DNA of 64,000 nt. Source: Chachezhania antarctica (lineage in GTDB: Bacteria > Pseudomonadota > Alphaproteobacteria > Rhodobacterales > Rhodobacteraceae). The first letter of the stretch is position 1; the number at the start of each line of letters is the position of its first letter. Of this stretch, positions 19,453 to 28,037 are shown in pieces. The translations under genes and the position numbers were made by a program. The stretch is from the NCBI RefSeq assembly GCF_003646465.1, contig NZ_QZEX01000001.1, positions 644,236 to 708,235 on the forward strand, read 5' to 3'. The notes below the pieces were generated by a model. It had not been told where the DNA came from, did not search any database, and saw nothing but the letters and a program-made list of their open reading frames with translations.

Positions 19453-19695
19453 TCAGTGCAGTTCCTCGGTCGACGAGGCTTCGCGTTCCTCGTCCCTCAG
19501 CCGATGGATGTGGGCAATGAAGTAACGCATGTGGGCGTTGTCCACGGTGCGCTGCGCCTCGGCTTTCCATGCCTCGTAGGCGGCCTGGTAGGACGGGAAC
19601 ATGCCCACGATGTGGATGTCGTCGACATCCTTGAAGGTGGTCTTGCTGGGGTCGACAAGTTCGCCCCCGAAGACAAGGTGAAGGCGTTGCGTCAT
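19453..19695 (-). CDS. DUF4170 family small protein
   Basis: This is an 80-residue cytosolic protein matching DUF4170 (LVFGGELVDPSKTTFKDVDDI, then IVGMFPSYQAAYEAWKAEAQ). It has no signal or membrane segment. The ATG at 19695 has GAAAGG upstream. It is a conserved neighbour of lpxK and waaA in Rhodobacteraceae (from memory). Its role is unknown, but linkage suggests a link to envelope lipid assembly. Confidence 0.88.
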   Translation of the reverse strand: MTQRLHLVFGGELVDPSKTTFKDVDDIHIVGMFPSYQAAYEAWKAEAQRTVDNAHMRYFIAHIHRLRDEEREASSTEELH

Positions 19696-19811
19696 GGGCG
19701 GCATCCTTTCGGTTGCAGGGCGAAACCGGCCGGCAGGGGGCCGGCGGGCGCTTGGGGTCAACCTACGCGGACGGGACTGCCGGTCAAGGCTTTGGCAGGC
19801 CCGGGCGCAGA

Positions 19812-20597
19812 TCAGGACGGTATTGATACGGCCGCGGCCAACTGGCCGTGCACCGCGGCCCCGCCGGCCAGAATGCCGTTCACCATCGGGTGGGCGTTGT
19901 TGAACTTCAGCGTCAGGCCCGCGCGGTCGGTCACCCGGGCGCCCGCTTCGCGCAGGATCAGGTCGCCGGCCGCCACGTCCCATTCCCAACTGGGGCGGAG
20001 GGTGATCATGCCGTCGAACCGTCCCTGCGCCACCATCGCCATCCGGTAGGCCAGCGACGGGCGGTAGACGCGGTGGAATTTGGGCGCCGCTCCGTCCCGC
20101 CAGTGATGCGCATCCAGCGCCGGGCGGGCGGCAAGGATATCGGCGTTCTCCAGCCCCGGCCGGGTGGAGGGGGCGATGGGCTCCCCGTTCAGGAAGGCAC
20201 CCTTGCCCGCGACGGCCGAATAGAGCTTGCCCAGCTTCGGCAGGTAGATCACCGCGGAGGTCACGATCCCGTCTTCGGCCACGGCCAGGGCGTGGGCCCA
20301 GGTGCTGGAGCCTTCGGCGAAACTGCGGGTGCCGTCGATGGGATCGACGATGAAGACCTTGCCGCGCGACAGCCGGTCGGCGTCATCGTCCGACTCCTCG
20401 GACAGCCAGCCGTACCCGGGCCGCGCGGGGCGCAGGATTTCGGCCAACCGTTCGTTCACGGCCAGGTCGCTTTCGGTGACAAGCCCGGTGCCGTCGGCCT
20501 TTTCCCACGATTTCGCACGCGGCCCGGGCACGCGCAGCGCGATCTTGCCGGCCGCATCCGCGGCGTCGATCAGCAGGTCGATGTCACTGCCCGGCAA
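19812..20597 (-). CDS. inositol monophosphatase/CysQ-like phosphatase
   Basis: This is a 261-residue lithium-sensitive-type metal phosphatase. The metal-binding motifs WLSEES (64-69) and DPIDGTRSF (85-93) are intact, as is the late WEWDVAAGDLI. The substrate could be 3'-phosphoadenosine 5'-phosphate (CysQ-like) or an inositol phosphate; sequence alone does not decide. It overlaps the end of pmbA by 14 bp, so the two are co-translated. Confidence 0.9.
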   Translation of the reverse strand: MPGSDIDLLIDAADAAGKIALRVPGPRAKSWEKADGTGLVTESDLAVNERLAEILRPARPGYGWLSEESDDDADRLSRGKVFIVDPIDGTRSFAEGSSTWAHALAVAEDGIVTSAVIYLPKLGKLYSAVAGKGAFLNGEPIAPSTRPGLENADILAARPALDAHHWRDGAAPKFHRVYRPSLAYRMAMVAQGRFDGMITLRPSWEWDVAAGDLILREAGARVTDRAGLTLKFNNAHPMVNGILAGGAAVHGQLAAAVSIPS

Positions 20598-21948
20598 TGG
20601 TCATCCCGTCGATCAGAAGCGAAGGCACGACATTCGACAGGTAGGTGCGGGCATCGTTGGCCGGCACGATCCGCATCAGCATCTCGCGCAGGTTGCCGGC
20701 CAGCGTGCATTCGTTGACGGGGTAGACGATCTCGCCGTTTTCCACCCAGAAGCCCGAGGCCCCGCGGGAATAATCGCCGGTGTTCGGATTGATGGTCGAC
20801 CCGATCATCGAGGTGACCAGAAGCCCGGTGCCCATCTGGGCGATCAGGTCGGCGCGGCTTTGGTCGCCTTGCGTCAGCGCGATGTTCCAGTTCGTGGGCC
20901 CCGGCGTGCCGGAGATCGCGCGCGCGGCGTTGCCGGTGGACTGCATCCCCAGCTTCCGCGCGCTGGCCAGATCCAGTGTCCAGCCCGTCAGCACGCCATC
21001 TTCGACGATCGCGCGGCGGGCAGTGGGCAGGCCTTCGCTGTCGAACGGGCGCGAGCCGCCGATGCGCGCGCGGTGCGGGTCCTCGATCACCGACAGATGC
21101 GCGGGCAGGACCTGTTCGCCAAGGTTGTTCTTCAGCCACGATGCCCCGCGCGCCACGGCCGCGCCATTGGCGGCCGACAGCAGGTGACCGATCAGAGAGC
21201 TTGAGATCCGTTCATCGAACAGCACCGGATACGTGCCCGTCTTGGGGCGCCGCGCGCCCTGCAGGGCCACGGCGCGTTCCCCCGCGATCCGGCCGATATC
21301 GGCGGGGCCGCGCAGATCGCCGCGATGGGCGCGGGCATCGCCGTCGCCGTCGCGTTCCATCCCGGTGCCGGTCCCGGCAATGGCGGTGCAATAGAGCGAA
21401 TGGCTGGTGCGCTGGAACGTACCCGAAAATCCGTTGGTGGCGGCCAGCGCCATTTCGTATCGGCCGGCGCCGGCATGGGCGCTGTCGGACTGGGTGACGC
21501 CCGGAACAGCCATAGCCGCGGCTTCGGCGGCGAAGGCGGCATCGCGCAGATCGTCGGGCGCGGGCATGTCGCCCCCGTCGTCAAGGTCGAGCCCTTTGCC
21601 GTCGCGAATGTCGGACAGTTGGGCAGGATCGGCGATGCCGGCATATTTGTCCTCGGGTGCCGCGCGGGCCATCGCAACGGCGCTTTCGGCCAGTTGCGCG
21701 ACCCGGTCGGGCGCCGTCGCCCCTTCGCCCGAGGCGGAAACAACCGCCTGCCGCTGGCCCACGAAGACCCGCAGCCCCAGGTCGGTCGAATCCGACCGTT
21801 CCGCCATTTCCAGCGCCTGCCCCCGCACTTCGATCGAAATCGAACTGCCGCGCAGCACCACCGTGTCGGCGGTATCGGCGCCGGCCTTGCGGGCGGCGTC
21901 CAGAAGGGCTGCGGTGATGGTTTCGAGAGGCACGGGAGAGGTCGTCAT
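20584..21948 (-). CDS. pmbA: TldE/PmbA metalloprotease-family protein
   Basis: This 454-residue protein is the TldE/PmbA subunit type, which lacks the HExxH zinc site of TldD and works with it in peptide maturation and antitoxin breakdown. Recognisable parts are SGEGATAPDRVAQLAESAVAM, LNNLGEQVLPAHLSV-like text and the C-terminal GASGFWVENGEIVYPVNE with TLAGNL. The start at 21948 (MTTSP) avoids a longer N-terminus without support. A TldD partner is not in this window. Confidence 0.92.
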   Translation of the reverse strand: MTTSPVPLETITAALLDAARKAGADTADTVVLRGSSISIEVRGQALEMAERSDSTDLGLRVFVGQRQAVVSASGEGATAPDRVAQLAESAVAMARAAPEDKYAGIADPAQLSDIRDGKGLDLDDGGDMPAPDDLRDAAFAAEAAAMAVPGVTQSDSAHAGAGRYEMALAATNGFSGTFQRTSHSLYCTAIAGTGTGMERDGDGDARAHRGDLRGPADIGRIAGERAVALQGARRPKTGTYPVLFDERISSSLIGHLLSAANGAAVARGASWLKNNLGEQVLPAHLSVIEDPHRARIGGSRPFDSEGLPTARRAIVEDGVLTGWTLDLASARKLGMQSTGNAARAISGTPGPTNWNIALTQGDQSRADLIAQMGTGLLVTSMIGSTINPNTGDYSRGASGFWVENGEIVYPVNECTLAGNLREMLMRIVPANDARTYLSNVVPSLLIDGMTIAGQ

Positions 21949-22072
21949 GTCGGGTTCCAGTCTGACCGGTCGGGTCCGGCTGGACCTATCGCCGGGGGCC
22001 GTTGCAGGCAAGGGGCGGGCATCAAAAAGGGCCGCGCGAACGGCGGCCCCTTTCCGGAAAAATGGATCGAAA

Positions 22073-23611
22073 TCACTGGATCCGCTGTCCGTTCGCGATG
22101 ATATGGCCGTCTTCGTTGATCTCGAGCTCCGAGGTCAGCGTGTCGTCGCCCTGCGGCACGGCGAACATCGCCATCATCATCCGCATGCCATTGGCCATCT
22201 CGTCCTGGATCAGGCCCATCTGGATCAGCCGGTCCAGCAGCGCGTTGCCACCCGTCAGTTCCACGTTCACCTTGCCCGTGGGCTTGGGCATCCCGAACGT
22301 TTCCGTGTCGGAATTGTCGAAGGTCGCGGCACCCTGCGCGAACAGCTGCGCGCCCGCCGCCTTGAGCAGCAGCGAATTCAGCGACAGCTCGTTCAGTTCG
22401 ACCGGGGGCGTTTCGCCGACAAGCTCGGAAGGATCCATCAGGTCCTTCAGCATCGTCAGAAGACCGTTCACGTTCAGCGCGGCCGACATCGGTTCGCGCG
22501 GCAGAACGCTTTGCGGATCGACCAGCTTCCAGATGTCATCCGACATCGTGAAATCTTCCATCGCCAGCGTTGCGCTGAAGCCCTGCGGCGTTTCCGATTT
22601 CATGACCGGAATTTCCAGCCCGAAGGCGCCGGTTTCCATCTCGATCGACATCGGGAAGGGAAGCTGTCCCGAGGTCAGCTCCAGTTTCTGGCCCTGGGCA
22701 CCGATGTCCAGCAGGAAGGAGTTCCTGTCCATGCCCACCGAATAGGTGCCGCTTTCGGACGAGGACGCGAACGAGAACGGCGTGCCGTCGCCGGTGCCTT
22801 CCATCCGGGTCGTGGCCTGGCCGAACGTCGCGGTCGTGCCCATGGCAAAGCCCGCGTTCAGGTAGGCGGCCGGGTCCGTGGACATGTCGGCATCCGTGCT
22901 GAGCGGATAGTCGACCGTCCCGTCGGCCGCCACCGACGCGATGTCGCCCGCCAGCTTCACGTCGCCTTCCCCGCCTTCGTCGTCGGGCATCTTCGCGTCG
23001 ATCTCGTAGGTGACCGAGGCGGCGCTGAACGTCTGGCTGACGCTGCGCAATGCGCCGATTGTGACGACGGATTTCGAGGCCACGTCGCGCATCTCGAACC
23101 CGCCCGCGAGCTCTGCCCCTTCGGGAAGCGGATCGGGGCTGGACGTGATCTCGCCCAGTTCCAGCGCCAGGGTTTCGGATGCGTAATCATAGGTCATCGC
23201 ATCCGGGTCTCCGGTGACCGTGAAGCCGGGCGATGACTGCGTCAGCGTCATGTCGACGGAAAATGTGTTCTGCTCTCCGTCCTCGTCGACAACCGCCGTC
23301 ACGGAAATCGGGGCCGACTCGGCCATGCTGACCGTGACGGATCCGTCGTCCTCGCCTGTCAGGGTCATTTCCGGCAAGGTTGCGGTGATGTTGGCGTCCG
23401 CGGACGGCTCCGCCTGTTCAAGCGTCATCTCGCTCAGCGTCAGCGCGTTGCCCGACCGGGTTTCGGTCGCCGTGACCGAATACCCCTGTCCTTCGATCTG
23501 TGCCTTGATGTCGGCCCAGACGTCGGCGGGCGTCACATCCGCGGCCGCGACCTGGGCAAGCAGCGTGATCGCGGTGGCCGCGCCACTGAGGCGCGCGAGG
23601 GAATACGTCAT
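22073..23611 (-). CDS. DUF2125 family exported protein
   Basis: This is a 512-residue acidic protein with a signal peptide (LSGAATAITLLAQVAAA, cleavage near residue 23). The rest is a long series of beta-strand-like segments, many starting with alternating threonine and valine, typical of DUF2125 proteins in this family of bacteria. Function is unknown; a periplasmic or outer-membrane-associated structural role is plausible. The ATG at 23611 has AAAGG upstream; 48 residues of upstream in-frame sequence were rejected because they precede the signal peptide. Confidence 0.8.
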   Translation of the reverse strand: MTYSLARLSGAATAITLLAQVAAADVTPADVWADIKAQIEGQGYSVTATETRSGNALTLSEMTLEQAEPSADANITATLPEMTLTGEDDGSVTVSMAESAPISVTAVVDEDGEQNTFSVDMTLTQSSPGFTVTGDPDAMTYDYASETLALELGEITSSPDPLPEGAELAGGFEMRDVASKSVVTIGALRSVSQTFSAASVTYEIDAKMPDDEGGEGDVKLAGDIASVAADGTVDYPLSTDADMSTDPAAYLNAGFAMGTTATFGQATTRMEGTGDGTPFSFASSSESGTYSVGMDRNSFLLDIGAQGQKLELTSGQLPFPMSIEMETGAFGLEIPVMKSETPQGFSATLAMEDFTMSDDIWKLVDPQSVLPREPMSAALNVNGLLTMLKDLMDPSELVGETPPVELNELSLNSLLLKAAGAQLFAQGAATFDNSDTETFGMPKPTGKVNVELTGGNALLDRLIQMGLIQDEMANGMRMMMAMFAVPQGDDTLTSELEINEDGHIIANGQRIQ

Positions 23612-23753
23612 GGAGAAACCTTTCTGGACTTTGTTGCCCGCATCGTCCGTTCTTGGGCACCCAGCGTCAAGGGTGCCGTCAGGCGGGGCTGGACCGGCGT
23701 TGGGCGGCACTTTACCACGGGTCCCGAAGGATCGGCAAAAAAGGATTTGTGAC

Positions 23754-24515
23754 ATGAGCGCGATGGATCACCTGACGGGCAAGACCGTGCTGATCACCGG
23801 CGCCAGCCGCGGCATCGGTGCCTCGGCGGCCGAACTGTTTTCCCAGGCGGGCGCCAACGTGGTGCTGACCGCCCGGTCCGGCGACGCGCTGGAGGAAGTC
23901 CGCGCCGGGCTCAGGGGAGAGGCCGTGGCGCAGGTCTGCGATGTCAGCCGGTACGACGATGTCGCGGCGGCCGTGCAAACCTGTGTCGATCGGTTCGGCG
24001 GCATCGACGTGCTGATCAACAACGCGGGCGCCATCGTCCCCATCGCCCGGATGGAGGAGGCGGATCCCGAAGGCTGGGGTCATGCCATCGACATCAACCT
24101 GAAGGGTGTCTTCTGGGGCATGCGCGCAGCCCTTCCGCACATGCTGGAACGGGGCGGCGGGACGGTTCTGACCATCAGCTCGGGCGCGGCGCATCATCCG
24201 ATCGAGGCGTGGAGCCATTATTGCGCGTCGAAGGCCGGCGCCGCGATGCTGACGGAAATGCTGCACGCCGAAAACGGGGCCAATGGCATCCGCGCCATGG
24301 GCCTGTCGCCGGGCACGGTCGCCACCCAGATGCAGCGCGAGATCAAGACATCGGGCATCAATCCTGTCAGCCAGCTCGACTGGTCGGATCATATCCCGCC
24401 CGACTGGCCGGCGCGGACGCTGATGTGGATGTGCTCGTCCGCGGCGGATGCGCATTGCGGGCAGGAACTGTCGCTGCGCGATCCCGACCTGCGGTCCAAG
24501 GTGGGCCTTGAATGA
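23754..24515 (+). CDS. short-chain dehydrogenase/reductase
   Basis: This is a 253-residue NAD(P)-dependent oxidoreductase. It has TGASRGIGASAAELF at the N-terminus, NNAGAIVP near residue 89, and the catalytic set ISSGAAH, HYCASKAGA. It ends in a 4-bp overlap (ATGA) with the crotonase-like gene, so the pair is an operon, possibly acting on the same acyl-CoA or alcohol substrate. It is divergent from the DUF2125 gene. Confidence 0.92.
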   Translation: MSAMDHLTGKTVLITGASRGIGASAAELFSQAGANVVLTARSGDALEEVRAGLRGEAVAQVCDVSRYDDVAAAVQTCVDRFGGIDVLINNAGAIVPIARMEEADPEGWGHAIDINLKGVFWGMRAALPHMLERGGGTVLTISSGAAHHPIEAWSHYCASKAGAAMLTEMLHAENGANGIRAMGLSPGTVATQMQREIKTSGINPVSQLDWSDHIPPDWPARTLMWMCSSAADAHCGQELSLRDPDLRSKVGLE

Positions 24516-25126
24516 TCGAACTGGAACAGGAAGGCGGCCTGTGGACCGTGACGCTGGCGCGTCCCGACAAGGCCAATTCGCTGACGGGCGAGATGCTGGA
24601 GCGCCTGGTCGAGATCGCGGAAAGTGCGGGTGAGGCGCGGGCGTTGATCCTGACCGGACGCGGCAAGGTCTTCAGCGCCGGCGCCGATCTGGACGAGGCG
24701 AAGGCCGGGCTTGCGGTTTCGCCCCTGTGGGAGCGGCTGTCCGGCGCGTTGGCGCGATTGCCGGCGCTCAAGATCGCGGCGCTGAACGGCACCCTTGCGG
24801 GCGGGGCCAACGGGATGGCCCTGGCCTGCGATCTTCGGATCGCAGTGCCTGGGGCAAAGATCTTCTACCCGGTGATGAAGCTGGGCTACTTGCCGCAACC
24901 GTCCGACCCGGCGCGCATGACGGCGCTGATCGGACCTGCGCGGACAAAGTTGATCCTGATGGGCGGGCAGCGGATCCCGGCGGAAGAAGCCTACACCTTC
25001 GGCCTGATCGACCGCATCGTCCCGCCCGAGGACCTGATGGAGACGGCCCGCAGGCTTTGCGCCGATACGCTGGCCGCGCCTGCAGAGGTCGCAAACGGAA
25101 TCGCGGGGATGTGTTCGCGCGATTGA
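24512..25126 (+). CDS. short enoyl-CoA hydratase/isomerase-like protein
   Basis: This is a crotonase-fold protein of 204 residues, about 50 shorter than usual because the C-terminal helices are missing. The oxyanion-hole loops FSAGADLDEA and LAGGANGMALACDLRIA are intact. Where hydratases have the first catalytic glutamate (P-E-V-K-L-G), this protein reads YPVMKLG, and the second glutamate is not evident, so ordinary hydration is doubtful. An isomerase, hydrolase or partner-dependent role with the coupled SDR is possible. Confidence 0.85.
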   Translation: MIELEQEGGLWTVTLARPDKANSLTGEMLERLVEIAESAGEARALILTGRGKVFSAGADLDEAKAGLAVSPLWERLSGALARLPALKIAALNGTLAGGANGMALACDLRIAVPGAKIFYPVMKLGYLPQPSDPARMTALIGPARTKLILMGGQRIPAEEAYTFGLIDRIVPPEDLMETARRLCADTLAAPAEVANGIAGMCSRD

Positions 25127-25154
25127 TCTGCTTTGTTAGTCGTCCCTTGCCTGA

Positions 25155-25958
25155 TCAGAACTGGTTCGCGGACTGGATCAGGAACAGGGCGTTCGCGGCG
25201 GGGTTGAAGTTCGCGTTGAACTCCTCGATCTGGGCCCGTGCAAGGTAGCGCATCGTCAGATCTTCCATGACCTTCGGATCGGTGAACTGGGACACATCGC
25301 TGCTGCCGGTGACGGCAAGGGTCTTGTCCTTGAAGATCTCCAGCTGGCGATCGAGATCCAGTTTGCCAACCGCCGACGGCAAGCCCAGAGCGGTTTCGAA
25401 GAACTTCTTCAGCGGCGGCTGGCCCAGCAAAGTGAACCACTTGGCATTCTCGCTCATGTCGTCGATGGCGATGTCGGCGACCTCGCGTTCGGCGTACATG
25501 GCGATGCGCATCGAATCGTTCTGATTGCCCACCGCGGTTTCGAATTCCTGCACCTGGTACTTGTCCACGATATCGGCCATCGCGGCGCTGTCGCCGGTCG
25601 TTACCGTCCCGGAGGGGCCGAAGCCGAACGCCTCGCTCAGCTTCTTGTACCGTTCGTCGGCCAGCCGGTTGGCCAGCGCGTCGTCGGCCTCGGTGCCATC
25701 TTCCAGGATCTTCTGGATGAAGGCCTTGTTGTTGATGTCATCCTGGAGGCCAAAGGCCCCCAGCGCCACGTTCAGAAGGCGCCGATCCGCGATCAGATCC
25801 TCGGCCGACGTCACCTTGCCGATGGTCTCGGCGAAGTAATCGCTGTCGCGCTCGAGCTGGGCGCCTTTCGTGAACGTGTCGAATTGCGACTCCCGCGTGC
25901 GTTCCAGGAAACGCCAGCCGGCAATGCCGCCGATGGGGATGACGGGCTGAAAGCTCAT
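25155..25958 (-). CDS. DUF1217 flagellar-cluster protein
   Basis: This 267-residue protein is rich in charged helices and has no signal peptide. DUF1217 proteins are found in alphaproteobacterial flagellar clusters; the exact role is not settled. Recognisable text includes GGIAGWRFLERTRE at the start and the FNPAANALFLIQSANQF end. It overlaps flbT by 4 bp and ends the minus-strand flagellar operon, which runs flgJ-type, flgN-like, flagellin, flaF, flbT, DUF1217. Confidence 0.85.
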   Translation of the reverse strand: MSFQPVIPIGGIAGWRFLERTRESQFDTFTKGAQLERDSDYFAETIGKVTSAEDLIADRRLLNVALGAFGLQDDINNKAFIQKILEDGTEADDALANRLADERYKKLSEAFGFGPSGTVTTGDSAAMADIVDKYQVQEFETAVGNQNDSMRIAMYAEREVADIAIDDMSENAKWFTLLGQPPLKKFFETALGLPSAVGKLDLDRQLEIFKDKTLAVTGSSDVSQFTDPKVMEDLTMRYLARAQIEEFNANFNPAANALFLIQSANQF

Positions 25959-26359
25959 TGTTGTCCCGCCGCGAACAGACGATCCTCCCGCGGGATCAAC
26001 GTGCGCAGCGCCTTCAGGCACTTGTAGTAGTGGCCGGCGACCAGCGCTTCCGTCGCTTCCGCTAGCGCATTCCGGCTGTCGGGATCGGTGAAGACCTGGC
26101 TCAGTTCTTCGACTCGGCGGAGGAGCGGCATGTGCGCCTCGTCCTGGGCAACGTCCCCCGACAGGACAAGCTGGGCTGCGTAACAGGCCCGCCGCACCGG
26201 TGTGGTTGCTTCCTCGGGGTGGATGGCATCGCGCAGGCGCAGGATATTGGCATCCGGCGTGACGATGGACACCCGACCGCGGCGGTCGCCGTTTTCGATC
26301 ACGGCGCCGTTGATCAGCACCCTTTCTCGCGGGGCGAGCTTGAGAACCAGGCCGCTCAT
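25955..26359 (-). CDS. flbT: flagellar biosynthesis repressor FlbT
   Basis: FlbT is a post-transcriptional regulator that binds flagellin mRNA and ties flagellin synthesis to hook assembly in Caulobacter-type bacteria. The protein is 134 residues, normal length, with the family text LVLKLAPRERVLINGAVIENG and YYKCLKALRTLIPRE. It overlaps flaF and DUF1217 by 4 bp each, so the three are one translational unit. Confidence 0.94.
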   Translation of the reverse strand: MSGLVLKLAPRERVLINGAVIENGDRRGRVSIVTPDANILRLRDAIHPEEATTPVRRACYAAQLVLSGDVAQDEAHMPLLRRVEELSQVFTDPDSRNALAEATEALVAGHYYKCLKALRTLIPREDRLFAAGQQ

Positions 26360-26895
26360 GTCCGTGCTCCGGTTGGGGGGCGCGCGCCCGGGCGGGGCTG
26401 GCCCTGTGCCATGCGCCGGCGGGATTGACCCGACGGCGCTTGGGGCCTGCGCCGTGCGCTTTTCGGGCCTGCTGTCTGTTGCGGCCGCGCTTGCTCAGGC
26501 GCGACAGTCAGTGCAGGATCAGGCGGGGTCAGATCGCCCCGCAAACCGCGCATGATGGCCGTGTTGATATCGAGAAGCGGTATGATTGAAGCTTCCCGCG
26601 CCAGCACTTTGCTGCTGTGCGCTTGGGTAAACTCGGCCAGGTAGAAGATCCGCGCCCTCAGATCGGGGGGCAACGGGTTGCTGGATTCGGCCACGTCAAC
26701 GGCGAATATGTCCCAGAGCCGGCGATTGTCATGCAATGCTGCGGCAAGTTCCGAGAACCCTTCGGGCCCTCGTGCCTCGGCCTGTCGCAGGCGATGCGTG
26801 ATGCGGGCCAGCGCCTCGTATTCGATGCCGCGTGGCGTTCGGGTCTGCGTCGCTGCTTTCGAGTAGCCGTTTTGTGCCAAGTTCTGGGCGTTCAC
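26356..26895 (-). CDS. flaF: flagellin synthesis activator FlaF with a C-terminal tail
   Basis: FlaF promotes flagellin production and acts opposite to FlbT. Residues 1-120 are ordinary FlaF (YSKAATQTRTPRGIEYEAL, NRRLWDIFAVDVAE, LLDINTAIMRGLRG). The last 60 or so residues form an unusual tail rich in arginine, proline and glutamine (KSARRRPQAPSGQSRRRMAQ), absent from typical FlaF of about 115-125 residues. The tail is positively charged and looks unstructured; RNA binding or accidental extension are both possible. Confidence 0.9.
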   Translation of the reverse strand: MNAQNLAQNGYSKAATQTRTPRGIEYEALARITHRLRQAEARGPEGFSELAAALHDNRRLWDIFAVDVAESSNPLPPDLRARIFYLAEFTQAHSSKVLAREASIIPLLDINTAIMRGLRGDLTPPDPALTVAPEQARPQQTAGPKSARRRPQAPSGQSRRRMAQGQPRPGARPPTGART

Positions 26896-26927
26896 GTCAG
26901 ATCCTCGCGTGAAGGTGCATTTCAGGG

Positions 26928-26955
26928 GTCGGGGCGCGCATCAACGCGCCCCGAC
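26928..26955 (-). terminator. 11-bp hairpin between flagellin and flaF
   Basis: GTCGGGGCGCG and CGCGCCCCGAC form a perfect 11-bp stem with a six-base loop, 21 bp after the flagellin stop codon. There is no T-run on the minus strand, so it more likely stabilises or partly terminates the flagellin message than fully ends it; flaF and flbT follow. Confidence 0.6.
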
Positions 26956-26975
26956 CGGAGATCATTCCGTCGGGA

Positions 26976-27821
26976 TTAACGGAAGAGCGACAGGATCGAC
27001 TGCGGTGCCTGGTTGGCGATCGACAGGGCCTGAATACCCAGCTGCTGCTGGGTCTGCAGGGCCTGAAGACGGGCCGAAGCGGCTTCCATGTCAGCGTCGA
27101 CCAGCGTGCCGATGCCCGACTTCATGGCGTCGGTCAGTTTCGAAACGAATTCCTTCTGGCCCGAAATCCGGCTGGCGGACGCCCCAAGTGCTGCGGCGCC
27201 ATCGATTGCGGTCTGAAGGAAGGTTTCGATTTCACCCAGGGCAGTGCCGGCCGTTGCGGTATCGGTGATCGCCGTCAGGTCGGTCGCCAGGTCCATGTCG
27301 GTTTCAAAGTCCGTGGTGGCCACGGTGAAGGTCGACGAGGTCGGCGCGGCGGAGCCCACGCGGTCGAGCGAGGCGATCACGGTCAGGCCGGTTGCGCCGT
27401 TTCCGTCGACATCGGCGGCCAGAAGGTTCGCACCGTTGAACTGTGCTGCACCGATGATCGAGGCGACCTGCGACGACTTGGCGGTGATGTCTGCCTGGAT
27501 CTTGGTGAAGTCGACGTTTTCCGACTGGGCCGAAATGACCAGATCCTTGATGTCGGTCAGAACACCGACGATCTGTTCTGCGGCGGCCGAGGCCACTGCG
27601 GTGGTCGATTCCGCCAGCGACAGCGACGCCGAGATCGCCTTGAAGCCCGACGCGTCCGACTCCATGACCTTCGAGATGGCCCAGATTGCCGAGTTGTCTT
27701 TTGCCGTCGAAATGTCCCGGCCCGAGGAGATCGCGTTTTGCGTCTTCTCGAGGTTCATGTTGGTGTTGCGGAGCGCCTGCAGGGCGACCATTGCGCCATT
27801 GTTCGTCAGAATGCTGGACAT
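26976..27821 (-). CDS. fliC: flagellin
   Basis: This is the flagellar filament subunit. It is 281 residues, a short flagellin with conserved N- and C-terminal helices (SSILTNNGAMVALQALRNTN and QALSIANQAPQSILSLFR) and only a small central domain. AAQFNGANLL is the usual turn motif. It has no signal peptide, as expected for type III export. SD AAGGA precedes the ATG. A CtrA-like box lies about 160 bp upstream, and a strong hairpin follows the gene. Confidence 0.96.
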   Translation of the reverse strand: MSSILTNNGAMVALQALRNTNMNLEKTQNAISSGRDISTAKDNSAIWAISKVMESDASGFKAISASLSLAESTTAVASAAAEQIVGVLTDIKDLVISAQSENVDFTKIQADITAKSSQVASIIGAAQFNGANLLAADVDGNGATGLTVIASLDRVGSAAPTSSTFTVATTDFETDMDLATDLTAITDTATAGTALGEIETFLQTAIDGAAALGASASRISGQKEFVSKLTDAMKSGIGTLVDADMEAASARLQALQTQQQLGIQALSIANQAPQSILSLFR

Positions 27822-27981
27822 TGCATGTTCCTTGAGTCAGCGAGCCGTTTTCGGCCCGTAAGTTTCCCCGCCTGTTGGCGGTCCATGACGTCTTTCTGAC
27901 TGGTGCGGCGCCCTGCATTTCGCTGCAATCGGTTCCGCGCCACCCCGTTTGAGGTGCCCGATCAAACTGCGCCCGGAACCC

Positions 27982-27996
27982 TTAACGCTGCGCTAA
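27982..27996 (-). promoter_or_regulatory. CtrA-like box upstream of flagellin
   Basis: TTAA-N7-CTAA (27982-27996; TTAG-N7-TTAA on the minus strand) is one base from the CtrA consensus TTAA-N7-TTAA. It lies in the 216-bp spacer before the flagellin gene. CtrA controls motility genes in many alphaproteobacteria. The rest of this spacer shows no gene. Confidence 0.45.
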
Positions 27997-28037
27997 CGCT
28001 CGCACGCGGTTTCCTTCGGATTTTCCTAAACACTGCG

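Noticed and set aside
21407-23236. 600-codon plus-strand frame opposite pmbA and the DUF2125 gene
   Set aside because: No motifs and low-complexity composition; the minus-strand genes have signal peptide, family matches and ribosome binding sites.
27840-27870. Possible sigma-28 promoter (GCCGAAAA) before flagellin
   Set aside because: The -10-like word is one base off, but no TAAA-type -35 lies at the right distance.
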